The position numbers were made by a program, and so were the translations under genes. A stretch of DNA of 64,000 bases from Tissierellia bacterium. GTDB taxonomy: Bacteria > Bacillota > Clostridia > Tissierellales > Peptoniphilaceae. Positions within the stretch are counted from its first letter, which is position 1; each line of letters starts with the position of its first letter. The notes under the pieces were generated by a model. It was not told the origin of the DNA. It saw only the letters and a list, made by a program, of their open reading frames with translations, and did not search any database. Shown here piece by piece: positions 19,401 to 27,264 of the stretch. The DNA is taken from NCBI GenBank assembly GCA_030535395.1, contig JAUNLK010000001.1, positions 62,001-126,000 of the forward strand, read 5' to 3'.

Positions 19401-20649
19401 AGCGCTCCGTGATCCGCCCGTGGTCAATGGCCACGGCCCCAATCTCTATAATTTCATTGTGACGGGGGGAAAAGCCCGTGGTCTCCAGGTCAAATACCAC
19501 AAAGCGCTGGGGATTCATCCCCTGGGGCAGATTTTTTACAATGGGCTCGGCGTCCTCCACCATTCGCAGCTCGGAGCCGTAGAGGATTTTGATCCCCACT
19601 TTTTCCGCCACCTCCATGGCCTCGGGAAAGGCCTGTACCCCATCGGTGTCGGTGAGGCCAATGGCCTCGTGGCCCCAGGCCTTGGCCCGCTTGGCAAATT
19701 CTGTAATGGTATTTAAGCCGTCCATATCGCTCATTTTGGTGTGGATGTGGGTCTCCACGCGCTTTACCGGGGCATTGTCCGGGGGAAGCTTCACGGAAAC
19801 TTCCTTCATTCCCCGAATTTTCAGAACCCGCATCCGCTCGTAATTGTCGTAATCGTAGGAGCCATAGGCCATGACGGTGCTGCCCTTTTTAAAGTGATCC
19901 AGGAAGGGGCCCAGCTCTTTCTCCTTGAGAAAGACCTTCATCCGCACGCTGCCGGTGCCGTCGTAGCCATTGAGGGTGACAATTTCCACTTTTTTGGTGG
20001 AGCGGTGGTCCCTGCTAAAAATTTCCACCTGCACGGTGATGTTCTTCTCATTGCTAACTTCCACCAGGGGGCGAACCTCCCCGTATTTGTCCTTGCCGTA
20101 GCGGTAGTCTTCTTTTTCCTCCACAGTTTTCTCCTGGGGGGGAAGTTCCGGCACAAAGGACTGCTCCTCCTCTTCCAGCTTCTCCCAGCCCTTGGAGGGG
20201 TCCAGTGGGGCTTCCACCTCCCTGGCCCTCATGGTGACCCGGGTGAGGGCGGGGTGGGCCAGGTGCATGGCCTCTTCAAATTCCCGGGGATTTTGCAGCA
20301 GCTCTCCGCAGACGGCCTCGAAATAGAGCTCCACTGCCCCCTCCTCCAGCTTCACTTCTTCCAAGTGACTGTAGAGGACGGGCTCGTGTTCCTTGAGATA
20401 GCCCAGGAGATCCTCCTTTTGAGGGAGTTGGGGGGCCTGTTCCCTGGGGCTGTAGTGGCAGATCATCTTGAGACTCGGCACCAGGGGGGCCATCTCTTCC
20501 AAAAACATCTGGTCACAGCAAGAGTCGCAGCGGTAGTGGACTTCCACCTCCCCCCTCTGGGGGGCGTAGACCACCTGCTCCACTTCCACCCCCAGTTCCC
20601 TGAGGCGCTCCCTTTTTCTCTGGAGCTCTGCCCTATTTACCGTCTCCAC
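16477..20649 (-). CDS. polC: DNA polymerase III alpha subunit, PolC type (with proofreading exonuclease)
   Basis: Main replicative polymerase of Gram-positive bacteria. It has 1390 residues. An N-terminal region and an OB-fold domain (about 205-285) precede the PHP domain, which begins HIHTKMSDMDG (301-311). The DnaQ-like 3'-5' exonuclease is inserted there, with FDLETTG at 386-392 supplying Asp387 and Glu389. The polymerase core includes a Cys4-type zinc element (CGHCHYF and later CPQCG) and PDIDLNF with the catalytic Asp pair. A helix-hairpin-helix follows near the C-terminus. The start is GTG with GGAGGAGG upstream, overlapping ispG by 17 bp. Confidence 0.97.
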   Translation of the reverse strand: METVNRAELQRKRERLRELGVEVEQVVYAPQRGEVEVHYRCDSCCDQMFLEEMAPLVPSLKMICHYSPREQAPQLPQKEDLLGYLKEHEPVLYSHLEEVKLEEGAVELYFEAVCGELLQNPREFEEAMHLAHPALTRVTMRAREVEAPLDPSKGWEKLEEEEQSFVPELPPQEKTVEEKEDYRYGKDKYGEVRPLVEVSNEKNITVQVEIFSRDHRSTKKVEIVTLNGYDGTGSVRMKVFLKEKELGPFLDHFKKGSTVMAYGSYDYDNYERMRVLKIRGMKEVSVKLPPDNAPVKRVETHIHTKMSDMDGLNTITEFAKRAKAWGHEAIGLTDTDGVQAFPEAMEVAEKVGIKILYGSELRMVEDAEPIVKNLPQGMNPQRFVVFDLETTGFSPRHNEIIEIGAVAIDHGRITERFSSFVRPSVPIPPKITELTGISDEMVKNAPEIEEVLEKFEAFCEGSVLVAHNADFDCRFIESLRGEKTPYPSLDTLALARRLLPELKSYKLGRLAKRFGISLVDAHRAVNDAEATAELFLQLLRKTGELGIRSLDEMNGLPMEAPEKQFANPVTVFAQNLQGLKDLYEIISEAHMKRFYNQAKVIRSHLAARRDHLLIGTGGVRSVIIDDYLRGAKKASVVEKMKFFDYLEIAPPERYSFYEADGLLLGKADAQKMIEELIAWAREIELPVLASGDVRYLEEEDASLYEILRYKEGRNSYEPGAHYYSTEKMLEAFSFLGEELAREIVVEAPRAMADQLEEIRPIPKGKFPPKIPNADEELREDTYRGARAIYGENLPEIIVERLEKELNSIIGNGYAVMYRIAQQLVKKSNDDGYYVGSRGSVGSSLVATMVGITEVNPLAAHYHCGHCHYFELADSSKYSSGVDLPDKLCPQCGTPLLKDGHQIPFEVFLGFKGDKEPDIDLNFAGEYQPTAHQFVEDTFGAGYVFRAGTIGTLAERTAYGLVKKYQEGTGKYSDPVELERQVLGIVGVKRTTGQHPGGIMIVPKDEDIHHFTPIQYPADDPKKGVITTHFDYHSISENILKLDILGHDAPTILRMLEDMTRTNMLEVPLDDPQVMSLFRSSQALNILRDDYDEPVGTLGIPEFGTNFVVRMLLDTLPSTFAELVNISGLSHGTDVWTGNAQELVHQGKADLSQVISTREDIMNYLILAGAENKMAFDVMEAVRKGRGIPEKYEEELKKLELPPWYLDSCRKIKYMFPKAHAVAYVTTSVRIAWYKVNHPLAYYAAFFTTKLQDLNGEILLTGYEGISKYMEKLKGSEESTDKTARELGVLQSVREMLARGYEFEPVSLKYGHYNRFTIHDGKLVPPLQSLPAVGEGIAKRIHREYQKEPFLSEEDLVRRTGASASVVNTLRENRVLTQIPKTDQISLMDLF

Positions 20650-21697
20650 GGGCTTCCTCCTCCATGGCTCGAATCAAGGTGTCCAGCAGTTCCTCCTCGG
20701 GGACTGTGGCCACCACTTGTCCCTTTTTAAAGAGAATTCCCTTGCCATCCCCGCCGGTGATGCCAAAGTCCGCCTCCCGGGCCTCCCCTGGTCCGTTGAC
20801 CACACAGCCCATAATGGCGATCTTCCCCTGATAGTCCATGCCCTCAAAGCGCCTCTGGGCCTCCTCCACCAGTTCAATGAGATTGATCTTGGTGCGGGCA
20901 CAGGTGGGGCAGGAGACAATGGAAATTCCCTCCCGGTAGAGGTCCAGGGATTTAAGGATCTCCTTGGCCACGTAGATCTCCTCCACGGGATCCGCCGTCA
21001 GGGAAATTCTCAGGGTATCGCCAATGCCCTCCGCCAGGAGGGTGCCAATGCCCACGGCGGAGCGAATGGCCCCGGTCTTGGGGGGCCCCGCCTCGGTGAT
21101 CCCCAAGTGGAGGGGGTAGTCGGTGACCTTGGCGAAGGCCCGGTAGCTTTCAATGGACTGTCGGACATCGGAGGATTTCAGGGAGACCTTGATGTCTGAA
21201 AAGCCCATGGCCTCCAGCTCCTCCGTCTCCTCCAGGGCCGATGCCACAATGCTGTCCACATTGACCCCGTGATAGCGGTCCAAAATTTCCTGCTCAATGG
21301 AGCCGGAGTTGACTCCCACTCGAATGGAGATGCCGTGGTGGGCACAGGCCCGCACCACCTCTTGCACTTTCCAGGGGGCGCCAATATTTCCAGGATTGAT
21401 CCTCATGCCCTTGGCCCCGTGCTCAGCCGCTGCCACGGCAAGCCTATAGTCGAACTGAATATCTGCAATAATGGGGATTTGGATCTGGGGCTGGATCAGC
21501 TCCAGGGCGGCGGCATCCTCCAGGGAGTTCACCGCCATTCGCACAATTTGGCAGCCCGCAGCCTCCAGTTTTTTAACTTGAGCCACAGTGGCTGCCACAT
21601 CGGCAGTGTCGGTGTTGGTCATGGATTGTATGGAAATGGGGGCGTCGGACCCAATGGCGACATCCCCCACAATAATCTGTCTAGTTTTTCTGCGCAT
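20633..21697 (-). CDS. ispG: 4-hydroxy-3-methylbut-2-en-1-yl diphosphate synthase
   Basis: Iron-sulfur enzyme for the penultimate step of the MEP isoprenoid pathway, which feeds undecaprenyl phosphate and quinones. It has 354 residues with an N-terminal TIM barrel starting RRKTRQIIVGDV. The C-terminal cluster domain carries CPTCART near residue 260 and GCVVNGPGEA near 300, which give the three Cys ligands and the Glu. The order rseP-ispG-polC is typical. Uniquely here dxr, which normally sits between cdsA and rseP, is absent although this gene shows the MEP route is in use. Confidence 0.95.
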   Translation of the reverse strand: MRRKTRQIIVGDVAIGSDAPISIQSMTNTDTADVAATVAQVKKLEAAGCQIVRMAVNSLEDAAALELIQPQIQIPIIADIQFDYRLAVAAAEHGAKGMRINPGNIGAPWKVQEVVRACAHHGISIRVGVNSGSIEQEILDRYHGVNVDSIVASALEETEELEAMGFSDIKVSLKSSDVRQSIESYRAFAKVTDYPLHLGITEAGPPKTGAIRSAVGIGTLLAEGIGDTLRISLTADPVEEIYVAKEILKSLDLYREGISIVSCPTCARTKINLIELVEEAQRRFEGMDYQGKIAIMGCVVNGPGEAREADFGITGGDGKGILFKKGQVVATVPEEELLDTLIRAMEEEARGDGK

Positions 21698-21705
21698 ATT
21701 TCCTC

Positions 21706-22707
21706 CTACGACTGCATTATCCGAGCTATGTCCCCAAAGATGGTGACATAGATCATCAGGCCAAATAGTAGGGTGATTCCAACGAGGGAAAGGGCCATCT
21801 CAATTCGAGGGGAGATGGGTCTGCCCATGATTCCCTCAATGATGAGAAAGAGGAGTTTCCCTCCGTCCAGGGCCGGAATGGGCAAGAGATTCATAAAGCC
21901 CAAATTGGCCGAAATAAATCCGGTGATCAAGAGAAGGGAGGCAAATCCCTGGGCCGCAGACTGGCCGATGATTTGCACCACCCCCACGGGGCCCGCCAGC
22001 TGCTTGGGAGAAACCTCGCCGCTGAAGATCTTGGCCAGGGCATCTTTTATGGAGCCCAACACCCCAAAGACGCTCTTGAGCCCATCGGAAAGGGCCCTGC
22101 CCACGTGGTGCTCCATGGTGGGGACAATGCCGATGATGAAGCGGCCCTCCTCCTCTTGAGGGCTGACCTTGATCTCAAGGGCCCTGCCCTCCCGCTCAAT
22201 GGTCACCACTCGCTCCATCCCGTCTGCTCCCAAGAGGGGGGCAATCTCCTCCCACTCTTCCGCTGGCTGTCCGTCCACTGCCAGGATCTTGTCCCCGGGC
22301 ATGAGGCCCGCCACGGCAGCGGGCCTATCCTCCATCACCTCTCCAATGGTGGTGGTGGGGTACCCCAGGAGGAGGATGCCCAGGAAGAAGGCCAAAAAGG
22401 CCAGGATGAAGTTCATCCCCGCGCCACTGGCCACAATGGCCATGCGAGCGGGCACACTGGCATTGTTGAAACTCCGGGGGTCATCGGAGGCCTCCTCCTC
22501 CCCCTCCATGGCCACAAATCCCCCAATGGGCAGGGCCCTCAAGCTGTACTGGGTCTCCCCCTTTTTTTGCTTCCATACACTTGGTCCCATACCAATGGAA
22601 AATTCATTGACCCGGACGCCGGCCCACTTCGCCATGGCAAAGTGGCCGAACTCATGTAGGGCGATGATGGTTAAAAATACAAATATGGCACCAAAAACTG
22701 TGGACAT
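21706..22707 (-). CDS. rseP: Site-2 protease RseP/RasP (M50 membrane zinc protease)
   Basis: Intramembrane zinc metalloprotease that cleaves anti-sigma factors and leftover signal peptides within the membrane. The HExxH motif is HEFGH at 18-22 in the first membrane helix, and the third zinc ligand lies in PIPALDGG near residue 273. A single PDZ domain (about 110-190) follows the second membrane segment. It has 333 residues and four predicted membrane segments, close to Bacillus RasP but shorter. The ATG has GGAGG 5 bases upstream. Confidence 0.94.
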   Translation of the reverse strand: MSTVFGAIFVFLTIIALHEFGHFAMAKWAGVRVNEFSIGMGPSVWKQKKGETQYSLRALPIGGFVAMEGEEEASDDPRSFNNASVPARMAIVASGAGMNFILAFLAFFLGILLLGYPTTTIGEVMEDRPAAVAGLMPGDKILAVDGQPAEEWEEIAPLLGADGMERVVTIEREGRALEIKVSPQEEEGRFIIGIVPTMEHHVGRALSDGLKSVFGVLGSIKDALAKIFSGEVSPKQLAGPVGVVQIIGQSAAQGFASLLLITGFISANLGFMNLLPIPALDGGKLLFLIIEGIMGRPISPRIEMALSLVGITLLFGLMIYVTIFGDIARIMQS

Positions 22708-22719
22708 AGTACCTCCAAA

Positions 22720-23487
22720 CTACAGAGCGTGATAGATAAAGTAAACCAGTGGAATGATGAATAAAATGCTGTCCATTCGGTCCAAAAAGCCCCCGTGACC
22801 GGGAAGCATATTGCCGAAATCCTTGATCCCCAGTTCCCTCTTGATTTTCGATGCAAAGAGATCCCCCAGCTCGCCACAGATGGCGGCAATGGCCAAAAAG
22901 AGGACGAGAATGGGACTCAGGGGCACTTGGAAGTACCACAGGAAGAGGGAGCCCAAGAGGGTCGTGGCCACGATCCCGGCAATGGCCCCCTCCACTGATT
23001 TGTTGGGGCTGAGCCAGGGGATGAGCTTGTGCCTGCCAATGGCAGAGCCCACCAGATAGGCCGCGGTATCGGTGGTAATGCTAATGAGAAAAACCAAGTA
23101 CAGATAGTAACTGTCCCTCAAGTGGATGATGGGGAATAGGAAAAAGGGCACATAGGTGACGATGAAAATGCTAATGAGGAGGTCCTCGAAGGTCTGGGAT
23201 TTGATCCAGAGGAAGTGGCCAAAGAGGATGAGAACCGTGAAGAAATAGGCCGATCCCAGGGGCAGCTCCAGTAAAAAGAGGCCAAATTGAAGGCAGCAGG
23301 CAAAGTAGAGGATCCACTTGGGGATTTTATTGCCGTGGCCATTGAAGCCATTGGAAAGTTCTCGGATGAGTTCCAGGGCCAGGAGCAATATGGCGGGAGC
23401 AAAGTACTTCCTTGGCATCCAGAGGAGGAGGACGAGGGCCACCGCCAGGGCAAAATACGTGATGGTCCTCTTTACAAAGCTATTCAC
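22720..23487 (-). CDS. cdsA: Phosphatidate cytidylyltransferase
   Basis: Makes CDP-diacylglycerol, the shared precursor of phospholipids including the substrate of pgsA in this window. The signature near the C-terminus reads KRELGIKDFGNMLPGHGGFLDRMDS (spread over about 212-236), with multiple membrane helices before it. I start at GTG 23487, which overlaps the uppS stop as GTGA and has GGAGGG 6 bases upstream. This gives 255 residues beginning MNSFVKRTITYF. The open frame extends 33 codons back into uppS but without support. Confidence 0.94.
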   Translation of the reverse strand: MNSFVKRTITYFALAVALVLLLWMPRKYFAPAILLLALELIRELSNGFNGHGNKIPKWILYFACCLQFGLFLLELPLGSAYFFTVLILFGHFLWIKSQTFEDLLISIFIVTYVPFFLFPIIHLRDSYYLYLVFLISITTDTAAYLVGSAIGRHKLIPWLSPNKSVEGAIAGIVATTLLGSLFLWYFQVPLSPILVLFLAIAAICGELGDLFASKIKRELGIKDFGNMLPGHGGFLDRMDSILFIIPLVYFIYHAL

Positions 23488-24203
23488 TTGAGCCCTCCAA
23501 AGCGTCGATTTCTCTTGGAAAAATCCTCCAGGGCCTCTAAGAGCACCGGCTCCTTGAAGTCGGGCCAGAGGGTGTCGGAAAACCAAAACTCACTGTAGGC
23601 CAGTTGGTACAGGAGAAAGTTGGACACCCGAAGCTCCCCACTGGGGCGGATCATGAGGTCCACCGGGGGCTGTCCCTTGGTGTAGAGATAGTCGTTGAAG
23701 CTCTCCGTGGTCACATCCTCTGGCCGCACTGCCCCCGCCTTGATGTCCTCCGCCAAGGCCAGGGCCCCCCGGAGAATTTCCTGCTGCCCCCCATAGTTGA
23801 GGCAGACGGTGAGGGTCATTTTTTGAAAGTTTGCCGTCTGCTCCATGAGCTCCTTGAGGGGCTGTCTGAGCTCCGGGGCCAGGGGGCTGAGGTCCCCCGC
23901 CACCACCAGCTGGATCTCATTTTCCACCAGCTCCTCACGATATTTTTCAATGGAACGGCCCAGGAGCTTGAAGAGTTGGGTGATTTCGCTCTGGGGACGC
24001 TTCCAGTTTTCCGTTGAAAAGGCATAGAGGGTGAGATTGGGTATGCCCAGGCCATAGCAGGACTGCACCACCTCGTAGACGCGCTTCGCGCCCTCTCTGT
24101 GTCCCATAAATCGTGGCAAACCACGTTTTTTGGCCCAGCGTCCATTGCCATCCATAATGATGGCCAAGTGACGGGGCAATAGCTTTACATCCTTTGGGTC
24201 CAT
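23484..24203 (-). CDS. uppS: Undecaprenyl diphosphate synthase
   Basis: Cis-prenyltransferase that builds the C55 lipid carrier for peptidoglycan and wall polymers. HLAIIMDGNGRWAKKRGLPR (12-31) holds the catalytic Asp18, and RPSGELRVSNFLLYQ near 193-207 and the E-x-F-W-x-D-x-L-WP-DF end are present. The start is the ATG at 24203 with GGAGG 5 bases upstream, giving 239 residues; the upstream in-frame extension crosses the frr terminator. It is followed by cdsA with a 4-bp overlap. Confidence 0.96.
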   Translation of the reverse strand: MDPKDVKLLPRHLAIIMDGNGRWAKKRGLPRFMGHREGAKRVYEVVQSCYGLGIPNLTLYAFSTENWKRPQSEITQLFKLLGRSIEKYREELVENEIQLVVAGDLSPLAPELRQPLKELMEQTANFQKMTLTVCLNYGGQQEILRGALALAEDIKAGAVRPEDVTTESFNDYLYTKGQPPVDLMIRPSGELRVSNFLLYQLAYSEFWFSDTLWPDFKEPVLLEALEDFSKRNRRFGGLK

Positions 24204-24217
24204 AATTCCTCCAATGG

Positions 24218-24239
24218 AAAAGCCCCCGGGAGGGGGGCT
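24218..24239 (-). terminator. Hairpin between frr and uppS, weak terminator
   Basis: A 7-bp stem of almost only G-C pairs (24221-24227 with 24233-24239), five-base loop and only four T. It begins right after the frr stop and ends a few bases before the uppS ribosome binding site. The short T-run suggests partial termination. Confidence 0.7.
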
Positions 24240-24240
24240 C

Positions 24241-24801
24241 TCAGATTTCCAGCAACTCCTCTTCCTTAGCTTTGGTGATTTCATCGACAGATTTTATCTT
24301 CTCATCGATGATTTTTTGAACCTCACCTTCGAAAGTTTTTTGGTCGTCTTCGGAAATTTCCTTATCCTTTTCCATTTTCTTAATTTGATCAATGGCATCT
24401 CTGCGAATATTGCGAATGGCAATTTTGGCATTTTCCGCGTCCTTGCGAACCACTTTGATCAAATCCTTCCGCCGCTCCTCTGTGAGGGTGGGAATGACCA
24501 GGCGAATGAGCTTCCCGTCGTTGGACGGATTGAGGCCCAGATCCGACTTCAAGATCTCCTTCTCAATGGCGGGAATGAGGCTGGCATCCCAGGGTTGGAT
24601 GGTCAGAAGTCTCGCTTCAGGGGCGGTGATCCCTGCCACTTGGTTCAGGGGAGTTTGGGTGCCATAGGCCTCTACGGTAATGCGGTCCAAGAGGCTGGGG
24701 TTGGCGCGGCCGGCTCGGATGGAGTCCAGCTCTTCTCGATAGACGTCCAGGGTCTTATTGAGCTTTTTTTTCATTTCCTTTTGCAGTTGATCAAAGTCCA
24801 T
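24241..24801 (-). CDS. frr: Ribosome recycling factor
   Basis: Splits post-termination ribosomes together with EF-G. It has 186 residues, the normal size, with the conserved [21 protein letters not shown] region (29-49) and the C-terminal [14 protein letters not shown]. The ATG has GAGGACGG upstream. It lies 9 bp after pyrH in the standard tsf-pyrH-frr order, and a hairpin terminator follows its stop codon directly. Confidence 0.97.
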   Translation of the reverse strand: MDFDQLQKEMKKKLNKTLDVYREELDSIRAGRANPSLLDRITVEAYGTQTPLNQVAGITAPEARLLTIQPWDASLIPAIEKEILKSDLGLNPSNDGKLIRLVIPTLTEERRKDLIKVVRKDAENAKIAIRNIRRDAIDQIKKMEKDKEISEDDQKTFEGEVQKIIDEKIKSVDEITKAKEEELLEI

Positions 24802-24810
24802 ACCGTCCTC

Positions 24811-25518
24811 CTATTGAACGTATGTGCCCAGAGACTCCCCCTCCACTACGGAGATGATGTTCTCCTCCTGGTCAATGCCGAAGACGACCAGGGGAATATT
24901 GTTCTCCATGCACAGAGAGGTGGCCGTAGAGTCCATAATTTTTAGTTCTTTACTGAGTATTTCGTAGTAACTGAGCTTATCGTATTTTTTGGCGTCCTGG
25001 CAAATTTTGGGATCGGCATCGTAGATGCCGTCCACGCCTTTTTTCGCCAAGAGGATGACCTCTGCATCCACCTCTGCAGCGCGGAGGGCCGCAGTGGTGT
25101 CTGTGGAGAAATAGGGATTGCCGATGCCCCCGGAAAAGATGACCACTCTGCCCTTTTCCAAGTGGCGGATGGCCCTCCTGCGAATATAGGGCTCGGCGAC
25201 TTCCTTCATTTCGATGGCCGTCATGACCCGGGTCACCACCCCCATCTGCTCCAGGGCGTCCTGGAGGGCCAGGGAGTTCATGACGGTGCCCAGCATGCCC
25301 ATATAGTCGCTGGTGGTGCGGTCCATCTCCTTGGAGTCCCTTCCCCTCCAGAAATTACCGCCCCCCACGACGATACAGGTTTCCACCCCGGACTCCCAGA
25401 TTTTTTTTATTTGATTGGCATAGCGGGCAATGACCGAACTGTCGATGCCAATGCCCTTTTCTCCGGCCAAAGCTTCACCACTGAGTTTTAAAACGATGCG
25501 ATGATACACCGGCTCCAC
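24811..25518 (-). CDS. pyrH: Uridylate kinase
   Basis: Phosphorylates UMP to UDP; hexameric amino-acid-kinase fold. It has 235 residues with [17 protein letters not shown] at the N-terminus and [11 protein letters not shown] (about 51-61) for phosphate binding, and [17 protein letters not shown] near the C-terminus typical of PyrH. The start is GTG at 25518 with AAGGGG 6 bases upstream. It sits between tsf and frr as in most bacteria, coupling nucleotide supply with translation genes. Confidence 0.96.
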   Translation of the reverse strand: MEPVYHRIVLKLSGEALAGEKGIGIDSSVIARYANQIKKIWESGVETCIVVGGGNFWRGRDSKEMDRTTSDYMGMLGTVMNSLALQDALEQMGVVTRVMTAIEMKEVAEPYIRRRAIRHLEKGRVVIFSGGIGNPYFSTDTTAALRAAEVDAEVILLAKKGVDGIYDADPKICQDAKKYDKLSYYEILSKELKIMDSTATSLCMENNIPLVVFGIDQEENIISVVEGESLGTYVQ

Positions 25519-25528
25519 GCTGCACCCC

Positions 25529-26173
25529 TTAATTCATTTGTTTTGCAACTTCTTCTGCAAAGTTCTCTTCTCTTTTTTCCATACCTTCCCCTACTTCAAA
25601 GCGGGCAAAGCGACGAATGCTGATCTTCTCACCAATGCGGGCGGTAATTTCATTGACCAGATCGCCAATTTTCTTGTCGCCATCCTTGATGAAGGGTTGG
25701 TCCATCAGAACGATCTCACCGTAGAACTTCTCCAGGCGGCCTTCCACCATTTTTTCAACGATGTTTTCGGGCTTGCCTTCGTTGAGGGCCTGCTCCTTGA
25801 GGATCTTCCGCTCGTGGTCCAGCTCTTCAGCGGGCACTTCGTCGCGGTTGACATACTTGGGATTTGCGGCGGCAACTTGCATGGCAATGTCACGAACAAA
25901 GGCGCGGAACTCGTCGTTCTTGGCTACGAAGTCGGTTTCGGAGTTCACTTCCACCATGGCACCAATGCGACCATTGTGGATGTAGGAATCTACAATGCCC
26001 TCAGCGGCAATGCGGTCGGCCTTTTTGGCAGCCTTGGAAAGACCCTGTTCACGAAGGTAGTCCATGGCCTTGTCCATATTGCCTTCGGTGTGTTGGAGGG
26101 CCTTTTTGGCATCCATCATTCCAGCTCCGGTTCTGTCTCTCAGTTCTTTTACCATTTTTGCAGAAATATTCAT
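25529..26173 (-). CDS. tsf: Translation elongation factor EF-Ts, short form
   Basis: Guanine nucleotide exchange factor for EF-Tu. The start is the ATG at 26173 (AAGGAGAG 8 bases upstream), giving 214 residues. The UBA-like N-terminus [19 protein letters not shown] (7-25) and the EF-Tu contact TDFVAKN are present. At 214 residues it is clearly shorter than the roughly 290 of Bacillus and E. coli, so the second core subdomain is probably reduced, as in some other clostridial, thermophilic and cyanobacterial forms. It is separated from rpsB by a strong terminator, so it may have its own promoter in the 83-base gap. Confidence 0.95.
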   Translation of the reverse strand: MNISAKMVKELRDRTGAGMMDAKKALQHTEGNMDKAMDYLREQGLSKAAKKADRIAAEGIVDSYIHNGRIGAMVEVNSETDFVAKNDEFRAFVRDIAMQVAAANPKYVNRDEVPAEELDHERKILKEQALNEGKPENIVEKMVEGRLEKFYGEIVLMDQPFIKDGDKKIGDLVNEITARIGEKISIRRFARFEVGEGMEKREENFAEEVAKQMN

Positions 26174-26256
26174 TGGTCTGTCTCTCCTTCCGGCGCATTC
26201 ACGCCACATCTAAAATATATTTGATCCTCTGGGATCTCCATCAAATCTATTGTATC

Positions 26257-26287
26257 AAAAAAATAAGAGTTCTCAGGGAGAACTCTT
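26257..26287 (-). terminator. Strong intrinsic terminator after rpsB
   Basis: A 10-bp stem (26265-26274 with 26278-26287), three-base loop and a T-rich run on the minus strand. Between it and tsf lie about 80 bases with another weak 7-bp inverted repeat (ATTTGAT with ATCAAAT) and only weak promoter-like boxes. Confidence 0.92.
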
Positions 26288-26294
26288 AGCAGTC

Positions 26295-27086
26295 TTATTC
26301 TTGCGCCTCAAGAGCCTCATCCGTGTTCTGAGCGTCTTCCTCTTCCACCGCTACATCCGAAGCTTCAGAAGCTACTTCCTCATAGACATCCTCTCCGTCT
26401 TGGAGACCTTGACGTCCCTCAATGATTCCATTGGCCATGGTTTCAGTGATCAGCTTAACGGCACGAATGGCATCGTCGTTGCCGGGAATGGGGAAGTCCA
26501 ATTCGTCGGGGTCGCAGTTGGTATCCAGAATGCCCACTACGGGAATCCCCAGCTTGTGTGCCTCTTGGATGGCGATGTTTTCCTTTTTGGGGTCCACTAC
26601 GAACAGGGCATCGGGAAGACGATCCATATTCTTAATACCACCCAGGAATTTTTCCAAACGGTCCCGGTCGTGACGGAGGCCAATGACTTCCTTTTTGGGC
26701 AGTACGTCAAAGCGGCCGTTGGTTTCCATTTCTTCCAATTCCTTCAGGCGATTGATTCTCTTGCGGATGGTTTGGTAGTTGGTGAGGGTACCACCGAGCC
26801 AGCGCTGGTTGATATAGGGCATGCCACATTTTTTGGCTTCGTGCTCAATGGCATCTTGAGCTTGCTTTTTGGTGCCCACAAAGAGAATCACACCCTTGTT
26901 GGCGGAGAGTTCACGAACGAAGTCGTAAGCTTCCTCCACTTTGCGGATGGTCTTTTGCAGGTCAATGATGTAAATACCATTGCGCTCGGTGAAAATAAAG
27001 CGTTTCATTTTGGGGTTCCATCTCCGGGTCTGATGCCCGAAGTGAACGCCAGCTTCCAATAAGCTCTTCATGGAAATAACAGACAT
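26295..27086 (-). CDS. rpsB: Ribosomal protein S2
   Basis: Late-assembling small-subunit protein that helps recruit S1 and mRNA. The start at 27086 gives [20 protein letters not shown], almost the same as in Bacillus, with AGGAGG 5 bases upstream. The protein has 263 residues; its last 30 are acidic (Glu, Asp, Val) and not conserved. The open frame extends 56 codons upstream but across the promoter. It has its own promoter and a leader with two alternative pairings. Confidence 0.97.
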   Translation of the reverse strand: MSVISMKSLLEAGVHFGHQTRRWNPKMKRFIFTERNGIYIIDLQKTIRKVEEAYDFVRELSANKGVILFVGTKKQAQDAIEHEAKKCGMPYINQRWLGGTLTNYQTIRKRINRLKELEEMETNGRFDVLPKKEVIGLRHDRDRLEKFLGGIKNMDRLPDALFVVDPKKENIAIQEAHKLGIPVVGILDTNCDPDELDFPIPGNDDAIRAVKLITETMANGIIEGRQGLQDGEDVYEEVASEASDVAVEEEDAQNTDEALEAQE

Positions 27087-27165
27087 AGTTCCTCCTGTTT
27101 TGTCCTCCACTCTCCCAAAAAACCTTGAAAAATGCAACAGGACGGGAAAGTGTGCGTATTTGTAC
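27087..27165 (-). promoter_or_regulatory. 5' leader of rpsB with mutually intertwined pairings
   Basis: The roughly 79-base leader has two complementary pairs: bases 27144-27152 with 27108-27116 (nine pairs, one G-U) and bases 27136-27142 with 27093-27099 (seven pairs). The second pair covers part of the AGGAGG. The order of the four strands makes them a pseudoknot or two exclusive states. Feedback by S2 is known in other bacteria; the mechanism here is inference. Confidence 0.45.
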
Positions 27166-27171
27166 CGACTA

Positions 27172-27200
27172 ATTATAGCAGAGAACGGCCCCTGTGGCAA
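27172..27200 (-). promoter_or_regulatory. Promoter of rpsB
   Basis: TTGCCA (27195-27200), exactly 17 bases, then perfect TATAAT (27172-27177) on the minus strand. This is among the best promoters in the window and fits a highly expressed ribosomal gene. Confidence 0.88.
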
Positions 27201-27264
27201 ATAGAATTGCCCCCTCGGGGGTAAATACCAAGGGTATGAACCTAGAAATGACACAGGAGGAATT

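Noticed and set aside
16627..19716. 1029-codon open frame on the plus strand
   Set aside because: It is antisense to polC, whose domains are unmistakable. Its translation is Gly/His/Leu/Val-rich without domains and no ribosome binding site is evident.
27205..27225. CCCCC-TC-GGGGG palindrome as a terminator
   Set aside because: The loop would be two bases, there is no T-run on either strand and it lies in the rpsB/aminopeptidase promoter gap.
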